NCBI GenBank assembly: GCA_027484145.1
Contig: JAIXUH010000013.1
Span: forward strand, 186,001-250,000
Length of the DNA: 64,000 nucleotides
From: Rhodobacter sp.
GTDB taxonomy: Bacteria > Pseudomonadota > Alphaproteobacteria > Rhodobacterales > Rhodobacteraceae
Direction: 5' to 3'
The notes beneath the pieces are model-generated. The model searched no databases. It had not been told where the DNA came from and saw only the letters and a list, made by a program, of their open reading frames with translations. The position numbers and the translations under genes were made by a program. Positions 38,350-48,800 of this stretch are shown in pieces (within the stretch, counting starts at the first letter, position 1; every line of letters starts with the position of its first letter).

Positions 38350-40866
38350 ATGTTGACGGATGCCCCCGCCCCGATCCGCAACATGGACGCTCAGGAAGAA
38401 CGCGCGCGCGATCTGTTCGGGGCGGGCCTGAACGGACTGGCCGCCGCGCTGATGACTGTTGGCCCACCTGCCCCCGCAGGTGCGGCGCAGATGGAGTTGC
38501 ACTTTATCAATGACCTGCATGTGGCAGTGCTTCTGGCCGCTGTCGTGGCCGCGCCCGCCACCCTGGCCGATGTCTTTGCCATCAGCGGCGGGCATCGCAT
38601 CCGGGCGGGCATCGGCGCGGGCGAGGTGCGCTGTACCGCCATTGCAGCAGGGCCGGTCGCCAATGCCCTGCGGCTGACCATCGCCCCCGTTGGCGATTAT
38701 TCGACCTATCGGCTTGAGGTGATGGATGCACCAAACAGGATCGACCCGTTCTTTGCGGGCATCGACTTCAAGTTCCGTCCCGGCTGTTTCACCAACGACT
38801 GCACGCCCCCGATCACCCGCCTGCGCCCGCCCGAGGCCGCGCCTGCCATCGATTATCTGGCAAAGGATTACGACAGCTTCCGCTATCTGCTGATCACCGC
38901 TATGGCCGCCCGCGTGCCAGGGTGGCAGGTCACGTCTGAGGCGGATTTCGATCAGGTGCTGATCGATACCTTTGCCGCTGCCGCGGATGAGTTGTCCGAT
39001 TATCAGGACAGGGTCATGAACGAAGCCTATCTTGGCACCGCACGGCGGCGGGTGTCTTTGGCGCGGCATGCGCGGCTGATGGATTACCACATTCATCAGG
39101 GTCATCAGTCCAGCACATGGGGGCGGCTGACCCTGCGCGCGGGTCAGGCGGAATTTACCCTGTCCAGCGATCTGACCGCTTGGGCCGGGGGTGAGGTGCC
39201 CGCAGCGGGGGCACAGATTTTTTCAACACTGCAGGCCGATCTGCCGATGGCGGACCGCGTGCGCCTGCACCCCGGCTTCAACCGGCTGGACCTGCATGAT
39301 TGGTCGGGCGCGCGCCCCGCCTTGGCGGCTGGCACCACCACCGCCGATGTGGTGCCCGGCCCCGACATAACCGCCGCCGCGCTGCGCGATGCGATTAATT
39401 CAGGACGGCTGGCCCGTCTGGTTCTGGCCGAGGAATTGAACCCGCTGACCGGCCAGCCCCCCGGTCGCGACATGCGCAAGCGCCAGATCCTGCGCTTGCG
39501 CCCGAATGCGCGGCTGATCCGTGATCCGCTTGCCGGGGTAGATGTGGTGCGTCTGAGTTGGGCCGCTGAGGATAATCTGCGCCACGACTATGCCTTTACC
39601 ACTCAATGCCCCGGCGGGCCGGTCAGCGGCATTTCCGCATTTTTCGGTAACCTTGTGCCGCTGCACCATGGGCTGCAGGTGACCACGCAGTTTCATGAAC
39701 CGGGTAGCCCCTTGCCAGTAGACCAGATCGTGCCCGGCCAGCCCGTTGTGATGCACCGTCGCTTTCAGCGCCGCATGATCTATGGCGAGTTGCGCGATGT
39801 TTTGTGCCCGCTGCCCCACGAGTTTCTGCCGCTGGCCTTTCTTCCAACGCCGCGCGGCGGGTTGGTTGCGCCACGATCCACCCTGCGCGTCAGTGTTCAG
39901 GAACCGGGCGGGGCGGCGGACCGCTGGGATGAGGTGATCAGCCTGATCCCGTCAGACGACAGTGCCGAAAATGGCGATCATTTCATGGTCGAAGTGGATG
40001 AGGGCGGGGGTGCAACTCTGCGATTTGGCAATGGCGTGAACGGGCGCGTGGCGCCGGTGGGGGCACGGATCATCGCGCGGTATCAGGTGGGTGGTGGCAC
40101 GGTTGGCAATGTGGGGGCCGAAGCCGTGAACCGCTTCCTTCCCCTGCCCGGCGCGCTGTCCAATGCATTGACTGGCATCAGCAACCCCTTTGACGTGACC
40201 GATGGTACGGACCCCGAGCCTGTGGCAGAAATCCTGCGCAATGTGCCCGAAGCCTTTCGCGCCAGGCAACTGCGCGCAATCACTCTGGCCGATTACATCG
40301 CGCGGGCCGAGGCGGTGCCGGGCGTCGCCCGCGCCGTCGCAAGCTATGCCTGGACCGGCAGTTGGCGCACGGTGCGATTGGTGATCGACCCCGAAGGCCG
40401 GATGGATTTGCCTACTGACCTGATCACCCGCCTTGGGGCCGAGATGGAGGCGCTGCGCCTGATCGGCGAAGACGTCGAAATTCGCCCGCCAAGGTTTGTG
40501 CCAGCAAAAGTCGAGGTGCGGCTGTGCCTGCGCCCCGGCGTCTGGCCAGAAGATGTGCGGGCCGAGTTGGAGGCGGTGTTTTCCACCGGCTGGTTAGCTG
40601 ATGGGCGGCGCGGATTCTTCCACCCCGATGCCTGGACCTTTGGGCAGGACTTGCACCGCAGCCAGATTGCCGCCGCCGTCATGGCGATCAGCGGGGTTGA
40701 TCACATCACCCGGCTGACGATGAAGCGGCTGGATGCCGCCACGCCCGGCAATCCGCTGCGCGAGGTGCTGGAGATGGGCTTTGACGAGATCGTTATGGTG
40801 CAGAACGACCCCGACCATATGGAGCGCGGCACGATCCGCTTTGAAATTGCCGGGGGCGCGCAATGA
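38350..40866 (+). CDS. Baseplate wedge protein J/gp6-like, first copy (Pvc11-like)
   Basis: 838 residues. IDYLAKDYDSFRYLLITAMAARVPGW (about 174-199) is the standard opening of the putative baseplate assembly protein family; VTSEADFDQVLIDTFAAAADELSDYQDRVMNEAYLGTARRR follows. The C-terminal J-like domain includes RQLRAITLADYIARAEAVPGVARAVASYAWTGSWRTVRLVIDPEG and PRFVPAKVEVRLCLRPGVW. It forms the ring of wedges with the next gene product. The first 150 residues are an extra N-terminal region with no recognised fold. Confidence 0.9.
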   Translation: MLTDAPAPIRNMDAQEERARDLFGAGLNGLAAALMTVGPPAPAGAAQMELHFINDLHVAVLLAAVVAAPATLADVFAISGGHRIRAGIGAGEVRCTAIAAGPVANALRLTIAPVGDYSTYRLEVMDAPNRIDPFFAGIDFKFRPGCFTNDCTPPITRLRPPEAAPAIDYLAKDYDSFRYLLITAMAARVPGWQVTSEADFDQVLIDTFAAAADELSDYQDRVMNEAYLGTARRRVSLARHARLMDYHIHQGHQSSTWGRLTLRAGQAEFTLSSDLTAWAGGEVPAAGAQIFSTLQADLPMADRVRLHPGFNRLDLHDWSGARPALAAGTTTADVVPGPDITAAALRDAINSGRLARLVLAEELNPLTGQPPGRDMRKRQILRLRPNARLIRDPLAGVDVVRLSWAAEDNLRHDYAFTTQCPGGPVSGISAFFGNLVPLHHGLQVTTQFHEPGSPLPVDQIVPGQPVVMHRRFQRRMIYGELRDVLCPLPHEFLPLAFLPTPRGGLVAPRSTLRVSVQEPGGAADRWDEVISLIPSDDSAENGDHFMVEVDEGGGATLRFGNGVNGRVAPVGARIIARYQVGGGTVGNVGAEAVNRFLPLPGALSNALTGISNPFDVTDGTDPEPVAEILRNVPEAFRARQLRAITLADYIARAEAVPGVARAVASYAWTGSWRTVRLVIDPEGRMDLPTDLITRLGAEMEALRLIGEDVEIRPPRFVPAKVEVRLCLRPGVWPEDVRAELEAVFSTGWLADGRRGFFHPDAWTFGQDLHRSQIAAAVMAISGVDHITRLTMKRLDAATPGNPLREVLEMGFDEIVMVQNDPDHMERGTIRFEIAGGAQ

Positions 40867-40881
40867 CGCATGGGGGACATC

Positions 40882-43533
40882 ATGGCCAATGACTGCGACC
40901 CGCTGATTCAGGATGACCACCTGTTCCCGCGCCGCCCGGTCAACCGGCCGGGGCAGCCACGCATCGGCTATCGCATCGGGGCCTTTCCCGAGATGCTGGA
41001 GACGATGCTGCGCAGCATCGACCGCGCCAGCGAACTGCGCGGCTGGACGCACCGCGCACCCGATGATCCGGGCATCGCCCTGTTGCACGGTGCGGCCATT
41101 CTTGGTGATGTGCTCAGCTTTTATCAGGATCGATATGCAAACGAGGCCTATCTTCGCACCGCCCTGTGGCGCGAAAGCGTGGGCGATCTGGTGCGCCTGA
41201 CAGGCTATCGCCTTGCCCCCGGATTGGGCGGGCGTGGGACACTTGCGCTGATGGTCACCGGAAGCCGGCCCGTGGTTGTGCCAAAGGGATTTCCGGTCAA
41301 GGCGGATATCGAAGGGGCGGCATCGCCCGCTGATCTGATGACCGATGCCGATGTGGTGTCCCACCCACATCTGTCAAAGTTTCCGCTCTTTGCCCCCCGC
41401 AGTTTTGCGGCGTCGCTGGTTGCGGGGACCACAGTATTGGAACTTGCAAGCGTGGCGGGTGACACCCGGGCTTCGGCACGGCAGGCTGCCAAGATTGCCA
41501 AGGGCGACCGGTTGATGCTGATCGGCAACCCACCGGCGTGGGGCGCATCGGCAGCGGCTTTTGCAACAGCGCAAAAGCGCGCGCAGACCGTGACGGTGAA
41601 AGAGGTGCGTCAGGTACAGGATCGCACGGTCATCACGATTGAGACGCCGCTGGAGGAGGTCTGGCCCACAGGGGCCACGGCCTATCGTCTTGGCCGGACA
41701 TTCCGGCATCTGGGCCATGCCGCCCCCACCCGTTTCACGACTGCCATCCCGTCATCGGGCGGAACGATCACCGGCGCGCAGCAAGTCACGACCGGCTTCC
41801 TGCGCCACATTTGCACGGGCCACGCTTGCCAGAACACCAGCTTTGACGATCCGCTGCCGGAAACAGACTGGCCGCTGGATACCGAAGTGGCCGATCTGAC
41901 GACAGGGCAAACCCTTGTTCTGGATATGGATGTCACCCTTGGCACGGCGCAGCAGCGGCTGACCATCGTGCGGCGGATTGCTGGCCTGCGCGGCACCTCC
42001 ATGGCCTTTGCCGGGCAAAACACTGCGACCAGCCTTGTGACCTTGGACAGCGGCCCGATTGCCAGCACCTTGAGCCATGAGGCCGATATCCGCAGCGTGC
42101 GCCTGCACGAGGCGACAAGCCCGGCCCTTGGTCTGCGTCCCGTGGCGGTGTCGTCCACCGGCGGATTTTCCAGCGGCACAGCGGCGCTGTATATGCTGGC
42201 CACCCAAGCACAGGCGCGTGAGATTGCCGCGCGGCGGGTCATGCTGTGGAACGAAAGCGATGGCAGGACCGAGGTTCTGACCTGCGTCAACGATGCAGCG
42301 CAGTTTCTGGCCCCGGTGGGCGAGGAAGATGAACCGCGCATGTGGGCGCTGTCATTCACAGCGCCGCCCAAGCTTTTTACGCGCGCCGACTTTCCCGAAG
42401 AGGGTGGCAACGTCACGGCCTTGGCCAATCTGGTCGAGGTCAGCGAAGGCCGCGCCATGCCGCCCGAGGTTCTTGGCAATGGCGATGGCGGGCAGGTGTT
42501 CCAGACCTTTCGCCTGCCAAAGCCGGTGACCCATCTGTTGGACGCAACCGCCACGCCACCATGGACCCCGCAGCTTGAGGTGTTTGTCGCCAACAGGCTT
42601 TGGGCACGGGTCGACAGCCTTTTTGGCCAGCCACCCCATGCAACTGTCTATGTCTTGCGGGAAGATGCCGAAGGCAATCACCATATTCAGTTTGGCGATG
42701 GCCGCACAGGCGCGCGCCTGCCAACAGGGGTTGGCAATGTTGCGGTGGCATGGCGCACCGGGCACGGCACCAACGGGCCGATGAAGCCGCAAACCAACCC
42801 GACCGGTAGTACTCGTATCACCGGGCTCTCGACCCTTGCCATGCCGGGGGGGCTTTCGGGTGCGGCGCTGCGCGAAGAGACCGAACTGGCCCGCGAGGCC
42901 GCACCGGGCAAGGTGCAGGGTCTGGATCGTCTTGTCAGCCTGCGGGATTATGAAACCGAGTTGCTGGCGATCCCCGGCGTTGAACGGGTGCGGGCCGATT
43001 GGGCCATTCGAGACGGCGTGCCGATGGTGGTGCTGACCGTGCTGATGGCGCGCGGGCGCGAAGCGGAATATGCCGCCGTCGCCACGGCCATTGGTCAGGC
43101 GCAGCGCGCCCGTGGGCCGAACCGCTTTGCCCTTGCCGTCGAGCCGGCCCGGCGGCGGGTGGTCTTTATCGATCTGCGCTATGGGCTTGATCCGCATTTC
43201 CGCGACGCCGATGTGGCAGCTGCGATTTCCGCGCGTCTTGCGCCACTGGATGACCCCGCCGCCGCGCGAGACGGATTGTTTGCCGCGCGGATGCGCACCT
43301 TGGGTGGGCGGGAATATCCCTCGCGCATCGAGGCGGCAGTTCAGACCGTGCCGGGCGTGACCTTTGCCGAAGTGACGGCGCTTGGCATCCTGCCGGATGC
43401 CGAAACCGCTCTGCCCACCCCGCGTCCGCTCGCCGCGCTTCTGACACCTGCCGCACATGAGCTTTTGTGCCTGACGCGTGGCACGCTGGTGCTGACTGCC
43501 GCCGCCCCCGATAGCCCAGGAGGCACCGCATGA
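40882..43533 (+). CDS. Baseplate wedge protein J-like, second copy (Pvc12-like)
   Basis: 883 residues. IGYRIGAFPEMLETMLRSIDRASELRGWTHRAPDDPGIALLHGAAILGDVLSFYQDRYANEAYLRTALWRESVGDLVRLTGYR is the same wedge opening as the previous gene. LVSLRDYETELLAIPGVERVRADWA and YGLDPHFRDADVAAAISARL belong to the J-like C-terminal domain. The two genes are clearly paralogous in layout but diverged. The ATG at 40882 follows GGGGG by five or so bases; one four codons earlier has no ribosome site. The stop overlaps the next ATG. Confidence 0.9.
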   Translation: MANDCDPLIQDDHLFPRRPVNRPGQPRIGYRIGAFPEMLETMLRSIDRASELRGWTHRAPDDPGIALLHGAAILGDVLSFYQDRYANEAYLRTALWRESVGDLVRLTGYRLAPGLGGRGTLALMVTGSRPVVVPKGFPVKADIEGAASPADLMTDADVVSHPHLSKFPLFAPRSFAASLVAGTTVLELASVAGDTRASARQAAKIAKGDRLMLIGNPPAWGASAAAFATAQKRAQTVTVKEVRQVQDRTVITIETPLEEVWPTGATAYRLGRTFRHLGHAAPTRFTTAIPSSGGTITGAQQVTTGFLRHICTGHACQNTSFDDPLPETDWPLDTEVADLTTGQTLVLDMDVTLGTAQQRLTIVRRIAGLRGTSMAFAGQNTATSLVTLDSGPIASTLSHEADIRSVRLHEATSPALGLRPVAVSSTGGFSSGTAALYMLATQAQAREIAARRVMLWNESDGRTEVLTCVNDAAQFLAPVGEEDEPRMWALSFTAPPKLFTRADFPEEGGNVTALANLVEVSEGRAMPPEVLGNGDGGQVFQTFRLPKPVTHLLDATATPPWTPQLEVFVANRLWARVDSLFGQPPHATVYVLREDAEGNHHIQFGDGRTGARLPTGVGNVAVAWRTGHGTNGPMKPQTNPTGSTRITGLSTLAMPGGLSGAALREETELAREAAPGKVQGLDRLVSLRDYETELLAIPGVERVRADWAIRDGVPMVVLTVLMARGREAEYAAVATAIGQAQRARGPNRFALAVEPARRRVVFIDLRYGLDPHFRDADVAAAISARLAPLDDPAAARDGLFAARMRTLGGREYPSRIEAAVQTVPGVTFAEVTALGILPDAETALPTPRPLAALLTPAAHELLCLTRGTLVLTAAAPDSPGGTA

Positions 43534-45845
43534 CCCGCGTTCCGCTGTATGATCGTCTGCCCGAGATCTATCGCATCCGCGATGGTGAACAGGAACCCGC
43601 AGGGCAGTTGGCTGCGTTTCTGGCGGCGGTCGAAGATGTGTTCGGCGCGGTGCATGAAAACATCGAAGCGCTGTATGACGACCTGTTCATTGACACCTGC
43701 GATCCTTGGGCCATCCCCTATATCGGGGATCTTTTGGGCACGACGCATCTGTCAGGCGATCCGCGCACCCTGCGGGCGGATGTGGCCGACACCATTGCCT
43801 TAAGGCGGCGCAAAGGCACGCTGGGTGCGGTCGAGCGGATGGCCAGCAACCTGACCGGATGGCCCGCCCGCGCGACCGAGATGATGCCCAATCTGGCATG
43901 GGCGCAGCACCTGAACCACCAGCGCCCCGATGCGGGAGGGGGGCCGCCATGGGGCGGTGACGCACCCCGCCCTGCCCAACCCCGCAGGGGCGGAACAGTC
44001 TCGTTGCGTGATCCGGCGATCTTGTCGCTGATCGGCACGGCGTTTGACCCCTTTGCCTATACCCCCGATGTGCGCGTGGTTCAGGAAGGTCAGGCCCCGG
44101 TGAACCTGCCGAACCTGCGGATCGCGCTGTGGCGGCTGATGGGCTATCGGCTGACGGTGACGCGCCCGCTGATCAAGGGGGTGTCGGACCTTGGCGGGCC
44201 ACCTGCGGGTTCGGGGCGGGCGCGCTATGCCCTGCGGATTGACCTTGATCCGCTGGACCGGCCCGTGCGGCTGTTCAACACATGGCAACGCCCGTCCCCA
44301 GACCCGGTGACAGGCACTGCGCCACTGACGGCGCCCGATGCCATCAGCGCCCCGATCCTGCGCGCGCGGCTGGAAGAAGGGTCTGCGGCAGGCAATCCTT
44401 GGGCCTATATCTCGGTCGACAGCTTTATCCCCGGGGCGGGCGTGCCGCTGGGATTGGATGCGGGCGACACGGGGCTGCAACTGTTCCTGCCGGAATCCAT
44501 TCTGGATGGTGTCGATTGGCGTGCCCGCGGTGCAAATCTTTGCGCGTGGGAGGCAGGTTTGGACGGCGCGCTCTTGGCGCATGATCTGGTTGTTGATCCG
44601 GTGCTGGGGCGGCTGGTTCTGGGGCTGGCCTCGGCGGCCGAGCGGGATGTGCTGGTGGGGCCCGCGCCCACTCAGCAACCTTTGTTCTACTGCGGCTACA
44701 CCTATGGCGCGGTGGGGCCGATCGGCGCGCACCCGGTGTCGCGAACGGCGTCGCCTGTTGGGGCTGAACTGCGCGTGGTCAATGCGTTGGACCCTGCCGC
44801 ACCAACCCTTGCCGCCGCTCTGGCCGATCTGCAACAGCGCGCGACGCCCCTGATCGTGGAAATCCGCGACAGTATGGTGCACGATCTGAACCCCGCCACC
44901 CTGCCCGGCGCGGTGGATGAAGGCGGTCTGGTCGCTGCCCGGTTGACTCATCCCCTGACCATTCGCGCCGCATCCGGCGCGCGCCCCGTGATCCGGCTGG
45001 CGGCACCCTTGGCCTTTCGCCCGATGGTGGCGGGCGCGGCCAATGTGGCGGCGCTGACCCTGCGGCTGGAAGGGGTGTTTGTCACTGCCGCTGCAGCCAT
45101 GCCCGCCGCCGACCCATTGATTGCGCGTGCCGCCGTGGCGCGGCTGGAACTGGATGGCACCACGCTGGACCCCGGCGGCCATGCAATGCGTGACGGCACC
45201 CTTGCCGCCCGCCGTATTGGCATGCGCCTGACCAACGGCCATGGCTTTGCCGACCCGGTCGAGGCCTCGGCCTTCGCCCCCACGCCGGATGTTTCCATCA
45301 CGCGCTGCGTCACGGGGGCTGTGCTTGTGGACGATGACCACGCGCTGCATCTGCAGGACAGCCTGATTGACGCAGGCGGCGGCGATGGGGCTGCCGTTGC
45401 GGTCGCCATCGGTCCGGCGACAACGGGCGAAAGCCACGCCGCGCGCCTGTCGTTCCGCGGCATCACCGTGTTGGGCCAGACCTTTGTGCGTGAAGCGCGT
45501 GGTCAGGGCGGCATCTTTGCGCAACGGTTCGATGTCTGGAACCATCAGGTGGGCTGCGTGAAGCTCTCGGCCTTTGCCGCAGCGGCCAACCACCTTCCCC
45601 CCAACTTCGGCTGTCTGACCGGCCCCGGCCTGCACCTGCGGCTGACCAGTCAGGTCCATGGGGCGCCCGGCTATGGCCAATTGGCCCAAGGCACTGACCG
45701 CCGGATCCTGAACCGTGGGCCGGGGGATGAGGCGATGGGGGCCACCGGATTTCTGATGGAAGCGCATGCGCGGGCCAATCTGGCGCTGCGCCTGCGCGAT
45801 GATCTACCCGTGGGTATTCGCGCCTGCGTGCAATTTGCGACATGA
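43530..45845 (+). CDS. Tail protein I (gpI)-like baseplate protein with large C-terminal extension
   Basis: 771 residues. The first 110 residues (VPLYDRLPEIYRIRDGEQEPAGQLAAFLAAVEDVFGAVHENIEALYDDLFIDTCDPWAIPYIGDLLGT, then ADTIALRRRKGTLGAVERM) match the gpI-like part of Pvc12/Afp12-type proteins that closes the wedge. The rest is beta-rich with several LTHPLTIRAASGARPVIRLAAPL-like strand-turn blocks that could make a beta-helix or receptor-facing surface. The C-terminus ends LALRLRDDLPVGIRACVQF. It overlaps the preceding gene by ATGA. Confidence 0.82.
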   Translation: MTRVPLYDRLPEIYRIRDGEQEPAGQLAAFLAAVEDVFGAVHENIEALYDDLFIDTCDPWAIPYIGDLLGTTHLSGDPRTLRADVADTIALRRRKGTLGAVERMASNLTGWPARATEMMPNLAWAQHLNHQRPDAGGGPPWGGDAPRPAQPRRGGTVSLRDPAILSLIGTAFDPFAYTPDVRVVQEGQAPVNLPNLRIALWRLMGYRLTVTRPLIKGVSDLGGPPAGSGRARYALRIDLDPLDRPVRLFNTWQRPSPDPVTGTAPLTAPDAISAPILRARLEEGSAAGNPWAYISVDSFIPGAGVPLGLDAGDTGLQLFLPESILDGVDWRARGANLCAWEAGLDGALLAHDLVVDPVLGRLVLGLASAAERDVLVGPAPTQQPLFYCGYTYGAVGPIGAHPVSRTASPVGAELRVVNALDPAAPTLAAALADLQQRATPLIVEIRDSMVHDLNPATLPGAVDEGGLVAARLTHPLTIRAASGARPVIRLAAPLAFRPMVAGAANVAALTLRLEGVFVTAAAAMPAADPLIARAAVARLELDGTTLDPGGHAMRDGTLAARRIGMRLTNGHGFADPVEASAFAPTPDVSITRCVTGAVLVDDDHALHLQDSLIDAGGGDGAAVAVAIGPATTGESHAARLSFRGITVLGQTFVREARGQGGIFAQRFDVWNHQVGCVKLSAFAAAANHLPPNFGCLTGPGLHLRLTSQVHGAPGYGQLAQGTDRRILNRGPGDEAMGATGFLMEAHARANLALRLRDDLPVGIRACVQFAT

Positions 45846-45857
45846 AAGGGCGTTGAG

Positions 45858-48800
45858 ATGAAGGGTGATTTTTCGGCCTGGCGGCTGGACCCGCGCGACG
45901 ACCATCAAGGGGTTCTGTATCAGCAGGGCCGCCTGATCAGTGACACTGACCTGACTGAAGGTGAGATGATCGCGTTGAGCTGGCGCATCGGGGCGGCGCG
46001 CGACATCATCGGTGCCCATATCGCCGCCGTGCCAGCGGATGACCCGGACGGGTTTCAGGTGACCCGCGCCCATGTGCAGGGCAATGCGGTGCACCTGACG
46101 CTGAACCCCGGCCGCATTTGGGCAGATGGCGTGCATCTGACGCTGCCGCCCTTGATTGCCGCCTTGCCGCGAACTGCCGCCTATCTGCCCCCGCCCGCCA
46201 ATCCGGTGGGCACTGCTGTGGGCAGCATCGGCGCAGGCATCCGTGATGCCGTTGTGCTGGAGGTGGAACTGCAAGAGCGCTCTGCCTTTCAGACGCCCGA
46301 TCGGCTGCTGGAACCCGCCCTCGGCGGTCCGGATACGGCGGCGCGGATCGTGCCAAGGCTCAGCTTCGGGCTGGTCCGTCTGGCCGCTGAAGAGACCTGC
46401 CATTCCATCGGGGCGCGGCTGCGGGATGATCTGGCTGGCCAAGGCCGGCTCAGCGTGACTCTCGCCCCGCCGGTCATCATTCCGGGCGATTGTCCCGTGT
46501 TCGAAGGCGGCGGGTATTCCGGGTTTGAACACAACCTTTATCGGGTTGAGATTGCTGAAACCGACGCTGGGCCGGTGCGGTTCAAGTGGTCGCAGTTCAA
46601 TGGCGGGCTGGTGGGGCGCGGGACCTTCCACGGCGGCGCGCAGCCGCATGTTGTGGTGACGGCCAACCGCGCCGCCATTCTGCACGCCGGTCTGGGCAGC
46701 TTCTACCTTGAGGCGCTCATGCCGGACCCGGCAGGGCAATGGCGTGTGGTCTATGGCACCGTGGCCACCCTTTCGGCAGATGGCAATCTGGCTCTGACGG
46801 CACCTGCGACCTTTGGGGTCATGCCCGGCGCCGGGGTGTCGGTGTTCTTTCGTCTGTGGAACGGCCTGCGCCCGATCACCGACTTTGCCAATGCCGCCAA
46901 CCCCGTCGAACTGCGCGATGGCATCCGTCTGCTGTTTGCCCCAGCGGCCACCTATCGCCCCGGCCAATGGTGGAGCTTTGAGGTCCGCGCGGGCGAGGTG
47001 GCCAATCCGCAAACGCTGGTGGACAACCGGCTGCCCGAAGGCCCGATGGTGCGGCGCGTGCCCTTGGCCGAGATCGAATGGACAGTGGCAGGTGACACCG
47101 CGCAGGGCGGCATGATCGAAGATTGCCGCCGCCGCTTTCGCCCGCTGACGAACCAGAAGCTGTGCTGCACCTATGTCATCGGCAATGGAACGACCACCTT
47201 TGGCGATTTCAACAGCCTTGAGGCCGCCGCTGCACACCTGCCGCCCGAAGGGGGCAAGCTGTGCCTGTTGCCGGGTCTGCATTTCGCGAACCTCGTTCTT
47301 GAGGGGCGGGAGGGCATCGAGATTACTGGCTGTCGCCGCCGAACGGTTGTCATGCCGCGACAGGCCACGCCGGACCGGCCGATGATTGCGGCGCGGGGGG
47401 GTCGGGGCCTCCGCCTGTCCGACATGGATCTGATCGCCCCGTTCGGCATCGCGGTCGAAGTCGAGGACATGACCGATGTGTCGGTGACCGGGTGCCGAAT
47501 TCTGGGCCGCACACATGCCGTACGGGCTGATGGCCTGCGTGGGCTGGTGGTGCGCGACTGCGATCTTTGGGTGATCGACCATTCCCGTGCGCTGACCGCA
47601 CTGAACCTGCGTGCCGAAGGCGCGTTGATCGAGGCGAACCGCTTTGGCGTCTGGCCGCATGAGTTGCTGCCCGAGCATGAAGATGACCCCGCAGATGGCG
47701 CGGACGAACCGGGCAATCCGGCCGATCCGTGTTTTGAACCCGGCGATGCCTATGGTAATCTTGGCGTTCTGATCACCATCATCGTGGGCATCTGGCAAGG
47801 CACGGTGGCCATTGCCCCGACACAGCCCTATCGTGCCCTTGGCGGCATTCACCTGCGCGGTGGGTCCAGCCGGGTGGACATCCGCCGCAACCGCATCGAT
47901 GGCGGTCTGGGCCATGGCATCGCATTCGGGGGGCGTGCGCCCGGTGAACCAGCGCCCGCACAAGACCCCGAAACGGCCGAGGTGTTGCGGATCATCTCGC
48001 TGCGCGATTTGGTGTTGGCCCAGTTGGTTGACACGGATGGCAAACCGCTGCCGCAAACTGAACTGACCCTTCGCACGGCGGGCGGGCAGGTTTTCGGCAC
48101 TTATCTCAGCGACGCGCGCGGACGGATCGAGGAAAAGGTCGCTACGGGCAGCTATGCGCTGGATACCTCACCCGGTCTGCGGATCATGGCCGTGGCCGAG
48201 CAGGATTTTGACGGGCGCACCGTCCATATCATCACGATCGGTGCCGGACGGGTCAGGGTCGACCCGGACCGTGCCGTGCTGCGCCACCTTCTGATTCAGG
48301 ATAATGACATTCGTGGCATGGGACTTTCGGGCATCGGCTTCTGGGCCCTTGGCGCTACGCCCGAACCCCTGTCGCCCGCCGCCAGCTTTGATGTCGACGA
48401 TCTGCTGGATGTGATGTCGTCGCTGTTGGCCCCGCGCGAAATCGTGGCCTGGACCAACATCATACGCGATCTGACCATTCGCCAGAACCGGATCGAAGGC
48501 AACCTGCGGGCCGCGTTCACCGATTTCCTGAGGGGTGTTTCTCAGGTGGTGGCCTTGGGCGGCATCACCGTTGCGCAGGCCGAAGGGCTGCTGATCGAAG
48601 ACAACCGCGTTACCGGCAATGCGCCGACGGCTGATGTTCCTGTGGCGGGCATCTTTGTCGGTTACGGCGAAGAGGTCATTCTGGACGGCAATCATATTGC
48701 GGCCAACGGTCCCGTCGGCCCGGCCTATACCCGACAACGGCTGGAGGGGTTGCGGGGCGGCATCTTCATCCGGATGGCTGCCGCTTCCATGTCAGGGGGC

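Noticed and set aside
43800-48056. Two very long antisense frames (about 655 and 750 codons) opposite the gpI-like and beta-helix genes
   Set aside because: High GC and strong codon bias of the sense genes keep the antisense frame open; the predicted proteins are low-complexity His/Arg/Gly-rich with no domain, and the sense genes have clear families.
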